64,000 nt of DNA, from contig QVRM01001471.1 in the NCBI GenBank assembly GCA_003439945.1, positions 156,501-220,500 on the forward strand, in the 5' to 3' direction. The position numbers and the translations under genes are program-made. Positions within the stretch are counted from its first letter, which is position 1. Each line of letters starts with the position of its first letter. This document shows, piece after piece, positions 1-12,190 of this stretch. Below the pieces are notes generated by a model. The model saw nothing but the letters and a program-made list of their open reading frames with translations, had not been told where the DNA came from and made no database searches. This DNA comes from Dermanyssus gallinae. Taxonomy: Eukaryota > Arthropoda > Arachnida > Mesostigmata > Dermanyssidae.

Positions 1-1355
1 CTCATTCGTATGCAACCATCTTTCGTCGTGCTGATTCAACGAGGGGACTCTATGTAAATTCTGCTCGTAAATTTGTCCATATGGTTTTCCATAGCGTTTC
101 TCACTCAACGCGAATGTTTGTCGCACAACAACTCTTCGATGGTTTGTGTAGTTTAGGGAGAACTCGTTCTTGGCGATGTTTTTATCCACTGACACAGTAG
201 CGACTCTTGAACGCTTACGCAGCCCTGTACTTGCTACGCGTGAGTTTTTCAAGGCTGATGTACCCTTTTGCGTTGCTCACGAGCCCATGCCGAACCGTAC
301 TGTTTCAATCGTTTGACGAAACCTTGCGAAATACCCTTCAGGGTATCCTAAACGTTCAGCTTAGGCAAACCTCGTGAATGCAAGCATGTAGGTGTGAGAC
401 GGGACTGCAGACGGGATTCGCATGGCTGGGCGCATACTACAATTTCTGCCTACCTCGGGTTTCTTAAAAACGCCGAGTCTTTCGTGTCAGGGATCGCACA
501 CCGGATGCTTACTTCAGCTCCATCGCCCAATGAAACAAGCTTGCCGCTACTACGCAAAAAGTGAGGTCTACTGTTTGACTGCCCTTCACAATTGGCATTG
601 AACATTTTTGTTTTAATTTAGAAGGGTGAAATGCTTTTAGGCACGCTGTGGAGGTGTACACGCTGGCTGGTAACTCGATGACTACCAGAACCTTGGTATT
701 ACTTGCTAAAACACTTAAACCTTCTGTCATCCCCCAAAACCGGTCTCCTATATATGAAACTAATATTGCTCACAGTTATGGGGGTCCTTATTATTATTAT
801 TATGGACCGACATAGCCCGCCGGCCAATTTATTTGTCCATGTTGTCTGTTATCACAATGTGTCACTTAACAAACCGAATATAAACAACTCAAAATTATTA
901 TCATTATTATTATAATCACAGCCTATCGTGTAGCTAACAGAACCAGTTGTTGTTTAAATCTCTATGAATTTAATTTCTTGGAAAGCTTCAGGTTCTCACA
1001 AAGTTCATATGTGGGTGCCGTCCGTTAGATAGATAGCCGCCGAGACCACATACGAGTATGTCATTACGTCGATAACTTCCTCAACCTAAGCCTAATGTGT
1101 CGGCAGTGTCTCCAGCCTACGAGCAGTATGGCGTCACTTTTTAAGAGAGCCAACTTCAGCCATGTTCTTTTTAAAAAAATGGTTATAACATATATTTATT
1201 AAGAAAAAAATCTTCAGCTTGGCCTCGTCCATACAGTAATAGGCTTTAGACTTGCAATTAGTAAGAGGATCCAGGCACAGTTGATGGCCCATACGAATAA
1301 CATTAATGAGCAGGCGTCCAACTCTTCGCAAGTGACTGAACAGATCTAGAGATGC
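1..1355. other. intergenic, nothing recognised
   Basis: Both strands carry only short frames without recognisable motifs. The T- and A-rich stretch just before 1360 could be the remnant of the 5' untranslated part of the LINE that follows, but I see no boundary or target-site duplication to mark it. Confidence 0.4.
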
Positions 1356-1359
1356 TAAC

Positions 1360-3904
1360 GTGGAGACTACTAGGTCTCTGCGGCTGCTTCTTTGGAACTG
1401 TGAGGGATTAAGAGGAGCAATAGACCTAGCGCCAGTTGACATGCTTACGTCGGTGGACATTGCACTCCTTACGGAGACCTACCAGCGGGAGGAACTGCAT
1501 ATCATTAATATGCGAGGGTTCCACCAGCTGGCAGTTCTACCTGCTGGAGGCCGTGGTAGACCAATCTACCTACATAAACGTTTACCACCGGCGCAATGTG
1601 TGAGGAAGAACGATGTCTATGTGGGTCTCTCGTCTATGAGGGTGAACATAGCCGTCTTCTACCTCCCCCCACATCTAGACTCGACAGAGGTCGCTGACAC
1701 GGTGAGTTCCGGTATATCAGGTTTCGACCTGTCTATGCCAACCATCGTCGGTGGCGACTTTAATGCCCGTATTGATGGTGGGGCTACTAACGGTAAAGGA
1801 GAGGTGCTGCTCCAGTTGATGGAATACTTTGGTCTCAGATGTGCAAATGCACGCGAAGACCATACGTATATAAGTCATAACGGAAGCAGCACCATTGACC
1901 TACTGTTTCACAACCTTGTCGATGGCGAAGTTGAAAGCTTCGATGTTCTCGAGGTGGCTGCAAGGAAGCACCTACCGGTGTCAGCAGTCGCAAATATTCC
2001 AGATATCTGGTTTAAGCAGCAAGGCGACCCACACCTGGTTGCCACGAGGCGTGTTGACCTTTCACTATTAGAGGTTAATAGCCTCGAGGTGGGCTGTGAT
2101 GTGGATACTTGTTGTGAACTGCTAGAGAGAACCATGATAAGTGCAGTCAGGTGGAAGACACCGGGGCAGAGGAGATCACGACAGTGTTTTTTTTCAGGCT
2201 TGCTATCTCGCCCACCGTGGGGTGCTCGAGCTTTTGCGCCAAGCGAGGGTAAAGGCACCACCACAACTGCTAGCCAGACGCAGGCTTGACTACTTCAATA
2301 GTAGAAAAGCTTACATAAAGCTATGCCTTGACCACAAGCGTGAATATGCTAGGCGGGAGGAAATCCGACTGTTCGAAAGAGCGGAGCGCAAGCCCTCAGC
2401 CTACATCGTACGGCCTCGTAGGGGGGCAACCACCTGCTCAGCGACGAACAGGTAACGAGTCACCTGACCGGTCTTCTATATAACGGCGAGACGGTACGCC
2501 TGGCTCCAATGATTGAGCACCCGCTCACATTGGAGCAGGATACTATAAATCTGCCCTTTGAGATAGAAGAAGTAAGTCAGGTTCTGCACTCTCTTCTGAG
2601 AGGAAAGAGTGCGGGGCCAGACCAAGTGTACAATGAGCGCTGGGTGTAGTCTGAGCCACTTTTGGCAAACCATCTTTGTGATTTCTTCAACAAGATCATG
2701 AAGAGGGGACAAATGCCAGGAGCCAAACTTATACCGCGGTATAGCGTCTGAAAGGACGCTGAAGACAAAGCACCTCGAGATCTCTTGGTGAAGTCATTCC
2801 GATACGCAGGGGTTGGTGGCTCTCTTCTGAGCGTAATTTCCAGTTTCTTTGATGAGGACACCTTACTGGTACAAGGTGAGCAGGAAGTGTTGCAGGTAAG
2901 GCACTGTGGGAACCCCGCAAGGCGACCCATTGAGCTGCGTCTCCTTCACTCTTCTGCTTGCTTATTTTGTTGATTATATTTGACAAGAGTTCAAGAAGGC
3001 CACAGTTGTGATGTACGCAGATGACATAGCGGTCGCTCATCACGACCTGGGTGCCATCAAGCGCATCACTTCTCTGGCGGAGGTGTTCCTTGTCTCAAGA
3101 GGGCTGGAAATAAACGCCATGAAGACCAAGGCTATGAAATTCAGAAGAGGAGCTCGATTCGCTGCTAAAGACGTTATACGTTGCGGCGGATAATCCTTGA
3201 AATTCGTTCACTCTTTCCGGTATCTGGGGCTTCGGCTTCATTATACTGGGACGACCTTCACTGGTCACATCGTCGAGACAGCGCGCACAGCCCTAATTTC
3301 TCTTTATGGAGAAATAGGCGATGTCCGGCGACTGTCCGTCCCGACGGCAGTGGCGCTTTTCTACCTCAAGGTTGTTCCGGCGCTGATGTATGGTCTTGAC
3401 AGAGTATGGGAACACCTCACTCGGGCAAACTTTGGTTTGCTTGAAAGGTGTTTTACAATGTATATGAAGCGAGTACTTTGCCTGTCAATGCGGGCAAGGA
3501 GCCGCTTTGTGTACCTAATGTCAGGCTGTGCACCAGTTGTTGAGATAATTCGATTGAGGTTGAAGACGCCGCGTACAGTACCATTCGAGAGCTTTATCTC
3601 GGAATGGGAAAATAAAGTTGAACAAGTCCGACGAGAGGTCGGAGACCTGGATGTTTTCAGGGTCTCTCACCTCTGGTCTGGTCTTGCGTGTGACAATCGC
3701 CACGTCTATACCAGATACACAGTTCCTGGCTATCATCACCTGGTTTGTTCGAATACGAGCTTCCACGAAGAGTACACCGAGTGCGTCTGTCGACTGTGCT
3801 CTCAGGCGTGTACGAAGTTTCATGCATCTGCCTGCCTGGCCCTTGCAAAGAGCTCACAGCACTGCCTATCTCGAATAACATGCCGCGAGCAGCAGAGTGT
3901 ATAA
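1360..3904 (+). pseudogene. decayed LINE ORF2: AP-type endonuclease, reverse transcriptase, C-terminal Cys/His motif
   Basis: Non-LTR retrotransposon polyprotein that would nick target DNA and copy its own RNA. The endonuclease lies at 1378-1920 (LLLWNCEGLR, LLTET, GGDFNAR, STIDLLF). A frameshift at the T8 run near 2187-2194 moves to the next frame (2141-2455), and another near the G run at 2420-2426 leads into the RT fingers (GKSAGPDQVYNE, near 2608), with a stop at 2647-2649. The RT core is partly deleted around 2735-2760, where the text jumps to DKAPRDLL. GTPQGDPLS then appears after a shift near 2905, followed by the catalytic MYADDIAVAH (about 3011). The 3197-3904 frame is the thumb and C-terminal domain, ending in C-x2-C-x7-H-x3-C (CRLCSQACTKFHASAC, near 3793). 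Stops and shifts make it non-functional. Two other copies of this family lie at 42.8-44.0 kb (+) and 49.1-47.4 kb (-). Clade is not assigned. Confidence 0.85.
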
Positions 3905-3994
3905 TTGTATAATATGTATAATAGTTCATGTTATATGCATACTCAATATGAGTGAAACAAATACGAAGACATTTAGCGGTTATTTGGATCGTAA

Positions 3995-4760
3995 AAAAAA
4001 ATGAGCAGGCGCGACTGAGATCCGCGATCAATCTGATGAGCGGCAAATGGCATCAGGCTATTTCTTCACCGTAGCTGGAGACGATGCTGGACAACACCAC
4101 ACAAGTATCGTCTCCGGTGTGCGTTTGGGGGAAGCAGTCTGCTCCGCACATAACTGTGCAAGATGTGGCCAATCGGGGCCCTCTATGGGTAAGCATGCTC
4201 TTGCTTGCAAGAGGGAGCGCCAATAGGTTCTCAATGCATTCGGCTCTGAGCGACGCAATATACTGGGCAATGTAGTCGGCCCACATACCTGCAGGCAAAG
4301 AGCCGGTCGGTCTGTTAGCCAACGGCCAACTGCTGCTTGAACGGTCTGATTCTAGTTCCATGTCTCGTGTACGACGCCACGGTGTCTTGCACGTTGGCCG
4401 CATCGTATGCTCGCCATACCCACCGGGAGGTCAGGGCATCCGCTCGCCTCGCCGAACTCCACCAGTCGGCTTAATATCGTGAACTGGAGCAAAACTGTAT
4501 CGTTCAACTAATCGCGTTCGAGACATTAGACCCATTGGCCAAAAAATCACAAGACGTTTTCTGGTGGAGCTGGGATCCAGAGTACCTGAGCGTCAACCGG
4601 CGCAATAGGAGGGCATGACAGTTTTTGTTACAGAAGAAATCGGCTGAAGCTCAACGCGGAAACGCTGCGTCGATAACTGGTTCATTGCCGACGGACACCA
4701 TTTTTTTTGTTTTCGTGCGGCTCTTACACACCTCTTACTTCTGCACTCGCTGTCACTTGG
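3995..4760 (+). pseudogene. C-terminal part of a second retroelement family (Cys/His cluster, then IQRxNAAS tail)
   Basis: This starts directly after the preceding LINE. Piecing frames together gives SGKWHQAI, then GVRLGEAVC-SAHNCARCG and GKHALACKRER (Cys/His cluster, about 4110-4220), EPVGLLANG (about 4300), IAFETLDPLAKK (about 4518) and QRGNAASITGSLPTD (about 4655-4696). These blocks occur in this order in a family of retroelement proteins that I remember from arthropod genomes, where RT is followed by a motif beginning RPDG that looks like a restriction-like endonuclease. The RPDG block is not preserved here. At least three frameshifts and several stops show decay. Fragments of the same C-terminus recur at 11.98, 29.1 and 33.57 kb, and the N-terminal and middle parts occur at 33.5-32.3 kb (-). 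Family identity rests on memory and on agreement between the copies. Confidence 0.55.
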
Positions 4761-4958
4761 AAGTACGCCCGTGTGTGTCGGTTACCACAGTCGCGTCCCA
4801 ACAACTGCTAGTCTTCTTGAGCGAGTGCTTCGTGAGGGTTGTACGAAGCACGACCCCGAAAACTTTACTAGTTACTTACTTGGGACAATATGCGTATACG
4901 CGCGTATTATATCAGATTAAGATAAACAACGAAGCGGTTTACACCTTGCGGACGGTCG

Positions 4959-5255
4959 ATGTCTCTTATAGCTCACTTGGATGGACGGAACGGACATGAG
5001 CATACTCCTCTGCTCCACGAGGAACCCGAGCTATATCAGTGGCAGTCGCCATTGGGAGCTCTCATCATCGCTTCTGCGGGAGTAGCAATACGGGTCCTGG
5101 AACATAAGGTATCGTTCTTTGCGCATTTTCGTCGAGCGGCAACGGCCGCGCTCGCGCTTTGGGTTGCCTTTCAGGCACACGAGCTCTATCTGGGTCGTGA
5201 TCGACGCGCTGCCGGTGGCCCGGCTTATCATCATGTTTCTCCGTTTCGATTCTAG
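4959..5255 (+). CDS. small predicted two-pass membrane protein, paralogue of the 17462 gene
   Basis: Intact 98-residue frame of unknown function. Residues 16-28 (TPLLHEEPELYQW) closely match residues 19-31 of the 17462 protein (SSLLHEEPDLYNW), and LWVAFQAHELY (68-78) matches GWVAFSAHDPY (65-75) there. Two hydrophobic segments (about 31-47 and 60-74) suggest a membrane hairpin, followed by a short His- and aromatic-containing tail (YHHVSPFRF). Both proteins begin MSL, which supports this start. Similarity between two separate, uninterrupted frames is the best evidence that both are real host genes. The upstream sequence is retroelement debris, so the promoter or a first non-coding exon could not be located. 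No polyadenylation signal is obvious within a few hundred bases, so this copy may be less well expressed or may have another exon structure. Confidence 0.6.
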   Translation: MSLIAHLDGRNGHEHTPLLHEEPELYQWQSPLGALIIASAGVAIRVLEHKVSFFAHFRRAATAALALWVAFQAHELYLGRDRRAAGGPAYHHVSPFRF

Positions 5256-5576
5256 CTGCTTCAAACGCCCTCAATCGCGTACAGGAAGAATACCTAGACT
5301 CACGCCTCTCCTGGATGTCGTTTTGTGACTCAACCTGTCAGCGGGTCTAGGTGCTGGTGGTACTTGTGACAGATCCGACTTTCTGTGACTATCGCGGTTA
5401 TGCCCAGATTTTAACAGAACCAACGAGCCAACAACATCTCGCGTACTCGCTCGGGGCTTCCATCAGCATCAGGCTCGGGGCTTGCATCTGTAATCGAATG
5501 CCCTTCGAACGCATGATATAGCCGTCCTGTCTACGCAATGTGTTTTTAAACGCCGCTGATAGCAGAGCCATCGTCG

Positions 5577-5625
<49 letters not shown>

Positions 5626-7132
5626 ACAATAAGATTGTGAAAATATGTGCACAGCCTTTACGACTTGCAGTGCTGCACGCACCTCGTCGACACCTCGCAG
5701 GAATGCATATGAGTTTGCCGGCTGAAGTCTGTGAGATCCTACAAGTAATGGGCCGAGTTTGCTGTCATATCGAAAGAAACGTCTGCTTGAGTTAATCAGT
5801 AATACGATTTGTGGCATTAGTAGGAGCTTCGTGACATCCTTTAGTGCTTGCCGTCTGCGGGGTTCGGCGGGTTTGCAGATGCCAATGAGAGACATGAACA
5901 CTATCGAGGATTATCCGAGTGTTTCAAGAGCCCTTTATTCTTTTTCGAGAGAACATTTATTCGATGTAGTGGATTCTATTCTTGCACGGTCGTAGCAGAA
6001 ATGCGGCGATGGGCCTTACATGGCACACAGCGGAACATCTCATTATGCCGGTATGTGGTCTTGCCTGCCGTAACGTAACATTAGCGTTAACAAATCGTAA
6101 AATCTTTCTAGCAGTGCTTCTTCGTCGCTTCGCCGAATGACAACGCATGTAGCGGAAAACATCGGAAATGCATGTCAATCGTTTTCACGGAGAAACTAAA
6201 CAAGCATAATATGTAACAGCTGCTTAATAAACGTAAAAATTTTGTCACGTCGTAATGTAATGTAGTCAATAGAAAATAAATTAGACTGGTGATGCTGAGA
6301 TTTTACGCTTTTCTAAGTAATCCTTCAGCTAAGACAGTGTTCATTTTGTGAATTAGTTACAACGTTCGGTGCGGTAACGTCGCATGAAAAAACGCACTAT
6401 ATGGTCTAGCAATACTGATGAGCTCGCAAAGCTAAGAGGGTTGACCAGTGTTTACTTGTGGGTACAAAAAGTAATATTGAGACTAGAAAACACATACGTG
6501 GATATTGAAAATCTGGTTGCGTAAAATATTGCTAAACGGGGTGGGAGGTAAACAACTAAGCAACATGGTCGGTCAGCGGTTAAGCCTGCAGTAAAACAAA
6601 TATTTACACGCTGATCGCCTAATGCTATAACGCACTGTAACGTTACGGATGTGCGTTTGCCACGGAGATGTAGCCGGTGATTGCGGCAAATAATCGAGAG
6701 AACAGCCACTAACAGGAGAACACAAGAAATTGACCACAGCTTTAAACTTAAGAATGTATGTGTTTACGCCGTGTATGCTAAAACATGAAAGGCGCCCTTA
6801 ATTTTCACTGTAAACGGGGTAGTGTTGTACTTTGTTTTGCTGTATTAATTAGGCAATGGTAGTATAACAGCAAACGGCTTTACCTCGATATGAGGCTTGC
6901 TAACGTTGAAGAAACTGTAGCGATTGAAGTTTGCACTCGGCAATTCAAGAGCCAAACCAAATCCAATTGGCAAATTCCGTGCGGGCCACAGCCTCTAAGT
7001 TAAACTTATTAAGTTGACAAAGTGCAATCGTGCTGCTTTGTTCGAATAGTAAAGCAGCGGTGAGAACAGCATTGAGCGGTGCTAAAAATCTGTTTGCTCG
7101 CCGCTCCGAAAGCTACTCATGAGACGATATCT
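5256..7132. other. intergenic, nothing recognised apart from a TA tract
   Basis: No gene or transposon motif was found. The (TA)n tract at 5578-5622 is listed separately. The remaining frames are short and unsupported. Confidence 0.4.
5578..5622. repeat. (TA)n microsatellite
   Basis: Uninterrupted TA dinucleotide run of about 45 bp. Confidence 0.95.
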
Positions 7133-7325
7133 GGCGACGTGGTCTAAGAGGTTTAGTGCGCGAGTCATGGTTTTCAGCTACTGGGGTGTCACCGGTTCGG
7201 TTCCTGTTATTGACCGAACTTTCTTTGAGCGATGCTGATTGAGACGAGATGATAAACTATACCGCTAAGAGTTAGCGACAATGCTGCTTCAACAAGAACT
7301 GTTGGGGTCCTGATGTCTCAACATG
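7133..7325 (+). repeat. tRNA-derived SINE, family A copy 1
   Basis: The head has RNA polymerase III box-like sequences: GTGGTCTAAGAGG (box A-like, 7139-7151) and GGTTCGGTTCC (box B-like, about 7194-7204). The body shares TTTCTTTGAGCGATGCT and GATGATAAAC..ATACCGCT with the copy at 29733-29910 and, in reverse orientation, the start of the body with 11400-11528. It ends in GTTGGGG..CAACATG. Three copies with the same order of blocks make a SINE rather than an isolated tRNA gene. Confidence 0.75.
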
Positions 7326-9094
7326 GCTGCTTATGCTGCCGTTTGAAGCGCCCCTTACACAGAAAGGTGACTGCGTAGTATTTGCGTATACATGTCAAGC
7401 AAATAGCAAATTCATCCATCCATCCTTCTTTCTCTTGTGTTTCTTTGCCAAACATTTACTGGTTAATTTAGAGAGATCGCATTCGCTGCCGGTTGCCTGT
7501 CTACATGTCTACAGTCTGCCATTATGTCCCCATTATTATCCTTCATGTGTTTAGTGAAGGGTGATGTGTCGTACGGGGTTAAGGTCGATCATCGGCCGTT
7601 AAGGCGGAATCTCCTTGTTATTTGGTTGGCTGTTTTTTTTGCTGCCTTTCTTGACGTGACGATACCGTGCACGTTTTACGTGCACCGCGTATTCGTGTAG
7701 CTAGCACAACTTGCTTCCGGCATTGCGTGCGCGTTGTATCAGCGTGCGTATCGTAGACTGGCTTCGGCATAATAGTATATAATAAAACAATTTTATATAA
7801 TATGAGCCATAAACCAGATATATAGAACTAACAAATATTTGCCTCGTGTCGCCATATGGGTACTAATAATAAGACAGGTACTGATAGTGATCGTTTTTGC
7901 TTCTAACGAATATGTACACTAGGGAACGTCTTGGTATTCAGTGAAATTTATATGAGGTCTTCGTTGTATAGTTATCCTACCGGAAGCACTACCAAGCAAG
8001 TCCTACGGAGAGGGGGTATTAAAGTCAAGCTACGCCACGGGCATACTTGAGCATTTTCTGGGGAAACTACGGATAAGGTTTGTACTTAAGCAATTTTTCA
8101 GTTACAATACAGACGCTACCTGACTGGTGCACCTATGCACATTATTATATATATCAATTGTTTACACCCCGTGATGAGTTAAATAAGAAGAAACATGTTA
8201 TATATATATATGTTTACTTTTCAAGCGAATTTCAAATAACATGTTTAGTGTTCCACCTTGTAATTCGTTCTTATCGTATCAGATATGATTTGCATTTTTT
8301 ATTGAAAAAAGGTAAAACAATGTAAAGTAGTGCTTAGTCCGCTTGGGTTTGTCATTCTGTAAGCAAAGAAAATGAATGAATTACGGAAGGGTGATTTGAC
8401 ACGCGAGTGACATTGTACTGTAATAGATTTACAGCATCGCACCGTATTAGACACGGGATCATATAATACAAATATCTCTATTCTGTATATACTTGTATAA
8501 TATCAGAAATGAATGTTGTTAACCTGGCTGTTTCGGATTTTTTGTCGAATTGTCGTTTGAAGAGGGCACTATGCGTCCGGAAATACCTTAAGTTTGTAGA
8601 AACTGCCAAAGTAGTGCCAATGCGGTCGGTGTAGCAGTTGTGGAGTGCACAGTCCTGTCGTGAAACGTGTCCGTTGCCTATGTTTTTCGTGCTGTATATA
8701 AGAAAGTCTCATACGCCTATATTGTCGGAAATGCGACTGACCAGATATTTAAAGTGCGTTTTATTCGTAAATTTATTTTCTTCTAAAATCCTCTGTGTGG
8801 CCGCATAGTTTGCAAGTCTAAACCCCTGTTTACGCACACCGGAATATCTAATACATATGATATTTTATTTTATACTTTGCTCAGTATTACCCGAATCAAG
8901 TACTTATGCTCTACGTATACTAATTGTAGAATAATAGTGAGCCAATAAATGTTTCTACCGGAGTGTTCAAGGGTCTTAAACTTTTCAGGCTGACTCTCAG
9001 CCAAAATTTAACGTCCACGGGTTTGCTTTTGAATTGCTATGTAAGACGGGCCCCAAACGTGCAATGGTCTAGTCAGGGACATATGTTGTCCAAG
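7326..9094. other. intergenic, nothing recognised
   Basis: AT-rich sequence with short frames only. No repeat, RNA gene or protein motif that I can defend. Confidence 0.4.
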
Positions 9095-9190
9095 AAATGC
9101 TCGAAGAGCTTTGTGAGTCTTACATTAGTCGCGCAGGCTGCTAGTGATGCATGCGCATCGTGCATTCCAGAAACCTTTCAGAAAAAAGGG
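9095..9190 (+). repeat. 5'-truncated R1-like LINE tail (3' UTR only)
   Basis: The block GTGAGTCTTACATTAGTC..GCAGGCTGCTAGTGATGC..GTGCATTCCAGAAACC followed by an A run matches the tails at 19846-19978 and 41540-41652. In the copies at 30.3-30.9 kb (+) and 61.6-60.5 kb (-) a related tail follows recognisable LINE coding sequence, so this is a severely 5'-truncated insertion. Confidence 0.55.
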
Positions 9191-10172
9191 TATATATTAT
9201 TATTAATAAACTTGTCGTTATAGCAGTCTTTAAGTGTCTTATTAGACAAGCAGATATGGCCATTCGCCTCTATGGTAGACAGTCCGCCTAAAGGGCGCCA
9301 AGTGACGCAATAATTAGATGTGCGCCACTGTGTCCCACGGTTATTCAGGCAAATATATTGCAATTGACCTTTTGCAGGATCAAGGCAGAACCAGTCTTCT
9401 TTACTTGTACGTAGACAATATTTGCTCAACTCGGCGCTTAGAGCTGACTGTATTTGAGATCTGTGTGGCCAAATAAACAAACGTTGCTTGAACAATTTGA
9501 CTGTGATACTACCTAAATGCTATAGTTTTCCAAAAAGGTTAGTTTTTCATCTTTTTAATCCCTCTTTTGTTACTTGGGCACAATAGAGGAATTCATCGCT
9601 AATTGATATTTGAAAAATACATTTCTTCGGCACGACACTAGTCCCTCCTGTTTTACAGGATCCTTTTTTGTCTCCTACACTCGACTAACTCAGGGATGAT
9701 CGACTTTATCTCTGCTCATAATGCATTTGATCAGACCCTTTAAAATCACAATGTTAGGTGAGGTTTATTCACGGAACTGTATTATTTTGTAGGTTGTGAA
9801 ATAAAACAACTTACTTACAATTATACAGAAATTAATAAAAAATAACTTATGAAAATAACTTTAATGAATGACAACCTTACAATCACTTACATCACAGATT
9901 TTAGAAGATGCGTTTTCACTTGCCGCAATTTTTTTCCGAAGCGATTTCTCAGCGTAAGAGATTCTCAAATTACTGTCAGACGGGTTGAGCGGATGCATAG
10001 CACCTGGTGGTGTCCACTACAAGTGAGATCTCAGGTGCAGTTGGACCACGACCTCGTGGTATTCTGAGCGGATAAGAAATCTCGTATGCAGGATTATGGT
10101 CTCGTCTAATTTCAATCTAAATTAAACATATGACTACTGGCAAAAAGGTTTAGGGTAGCAAACACGTCCTAA
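9191..10172. other. intergenic, nothing recognised
   Basis: No feature seen on either strand. Confidence 0.4.
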
Positions 10173-10376
10173 GATTATACAAAATTACCTCTGTTCTTGT
10201 ACTACGCTATATAACTTAAATTTAGAGAAGGGTAGCGATAGCGTAGAGATTTTGTACTTGACATGTTTAGTCTTAAACAAACATGTGAAGCACAGAGTTT
10301 TTACGCTACCGCTATCCTTTTCTCCAGATGAAAGTTATATGGCGTACTACCAGAAGAGAGATACTTTTGTATAATC
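10173..10376. mobile_element. 204-bp foldback (MITE-like) element flanked by TAA
   Basis: Two arms of about 97 nt are inverted copies of each other around a loop near 10270-10280. The outer ends are GATTATACAAAA and TTTTGTATAATC. TAA stands immediately on both sides (10170-10172 and 10377-10379), consistent with a 3-bp target-site duplication. No coding capacity. A TAA target suggests the PIF/Harbinger type, but TA within TAA cannot be excluded, so the superfamily is left open. Confidence 0.7.
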
Positions 10377-11399
10377 TAACGACGTCTTTAAATAGAAGAT
10401 CGGAAAATCTAAAGGTCTGTTTTATTTACGGTCAAAACAAGCCAACGATTTCATATTAAACTTTTTTACGATTCTCTTAATTTAAACTAGTGTTTCTTTT
10501 TATATTGGATTTTGTATAAATTGGATCTGTGCGGAACAGCACCGTAGTGCCATCTGTGATAGCAATACCCTGGATTATGAGTAAAGGAGTGAGGTCCAAG
10601 AACAGGCCACTATGGCGTTACGATATTGATCTGTATGAGGATGCCACGTTCCCAATTTTCACGTCTGCTGCTTTTAACACAATTTGTCTCCTACAAGTGC
10701 AATAGAACACCAGTCAAGTGTACGAAGCCTACACCCAATATACGCTAGGATTTGGGGAAATAATGAGTGGAGCCGACAGTCAGATAAGACCGCTGCTATC
10801 CCCAGAAGGACTCCAAGAAAGACATTTCCATGAGTTTTCCACTGAGTACACAACTTCCTGCTACAAATGTGCAAGATGATGCAGGAACTAGGCCAATGGA
10901 ACGTGACCAGCGGATTCGAGCTGGGTCTCATCGGATGTCTTTATTTAGTAGTAGTTATATTCACGCGATTGGACGATCGTAAGTTCATTTGCTATAGAAC
11001 GGGAATCCACAGGATTTAGGTCCGGTCTGACCGCGAGCAGAGGCAGTAGTGCATCGTATCCTCTACTTCTTCCATAAATCAGCTTAGTAAGCCTATACAA
11101 CTAAGGCGCGTTTCTACGCAACTAGTTAAAACATGAAGTGCAAACTAAAATTCTGGCAAAACGGAACGCACTGTAATACCATTAAATATATTTGTAGGGA
11201 TATTTTCCGGTATATCTCCCCGATAATTTTATTTAGTAACGTATAATATAAATAGTTTGATTTAATAAACCAAGTTGCATTTTTACATTTTGTAGCCTAA
11301 TTTGAAAATATTTGGAAGGATCGCCTCTATAAGGCGTTAGTTGTATCTAGGATTAGCCGAACAGTCCCTGTGCTGGCCGCCGGCTTTCATATATATGGT
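10377..11399. other. intergenic, nothing recognised
   Basis: Short frames only; no repeat or RNA motif identified. Confidence 0.4.
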
Positions 11400-11528
11400 T
11401 AACTATATTTTTTTCAATGAGCATCGCTCAATGGGAATTCAATCAACAACAGAGATGAAACCGGCGACACTTCAGTAAATGAGAACCATCGCTAGCGCAC
11501 TACCCCCTTAACCCCGGCGCCACCATCT
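11400..11528 (-). repeat. tRNA-derived SINE, family A copy 2 (minus strand)
   Basis: Read on the minus strand this gives a box A-like GGTTAAGGGGGTAGTGCG, a degenerate box B-like GCCGGTTTCATCTC and the family body GAGCGATGCTCATTG. It lacks the distal part present at 7133-7325 and 29733-29910, so it is truncated. Confidence 0.6.
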
Positions 11529-11979
11529 CATTAACCAGTGGATTAACTCAGAATCCAAGAATATGTCTCGTGACGACGTTGAAGTAGATTTTTACTGTTT
11601 ATCTGGCCCAGGAAAGAAGCTTACTGAGTTACCTACTATGCACAGTTGCAATCTGCGGATCTTGACGTAGATTTGCCCTTTTGTAGCAAAGACAATGAAC
11701 GTATCGTCTCTGCGGTTCCTGTTGCTTCTAAAGCATATGCAAGCAGTTTAATGTTTCGTTTGATGGAAACATTTCGCTAAATACGTTAAGGCGTTTATGG
11801 CACCTTTAACTGAGAATATGTCATTGATACTGAGTGTACGCCGAGCGAGCGTCAGAAATAGAGCAGAGCCAAACGCAGTATCTCAAACGCAGAAACGTAA
11901 GGCCAAAGGCAGCCGAAAAACGTCATTCCGCAGTACCTGCATCTTCGCTTAACCTACTTAAAAGTTCTGTCCAATACGA

Positions 11980-12190
11980 CTATATAATATACTAGTCGAG
12001 TTATTAGGCCCAATGGGAAAAATCACAAGAAGCTTTCTGGCAGAGTTGAGATTTCGAGTTGCTGCGTTAACCGGCGATAGAAGCGCATGGAAGTTTTTGC
12101 TACAAAGAATATTGGTTCAAATTCAACGCGAAAACGCTGCGTCGATAATTGGTTTATTGCCTACGGGCAAGGGACTCCCCTTTTTCTGCC
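11980..12190 (+). pseudogene. C-terminal fragment of the IQRxNAAS retroelement
   Basis: Reads LLGPMGKITRSFLAEL, then LTGDRSAWKFLLQR and IQRENAASIIGLLPTGKG in one open frame from about 11997. It matches the tail of the copy at 3995-4760 (ITRRFLVELGSRV, QRGNAASITGSLPTD) at protein and DNA level. Only the last 65 or so residues are present. The fuller copy shows that this belongs to a retroelement and is not a host exon. Confidence 0.55.

Noticed and set aside
5578..5622. TA tracts considered as CRISPR-like or origin-like repeats.
   Set aside because: Simple dinucleotide repeats in a eukaryotic genome, with no unique spacers and no associated genes.
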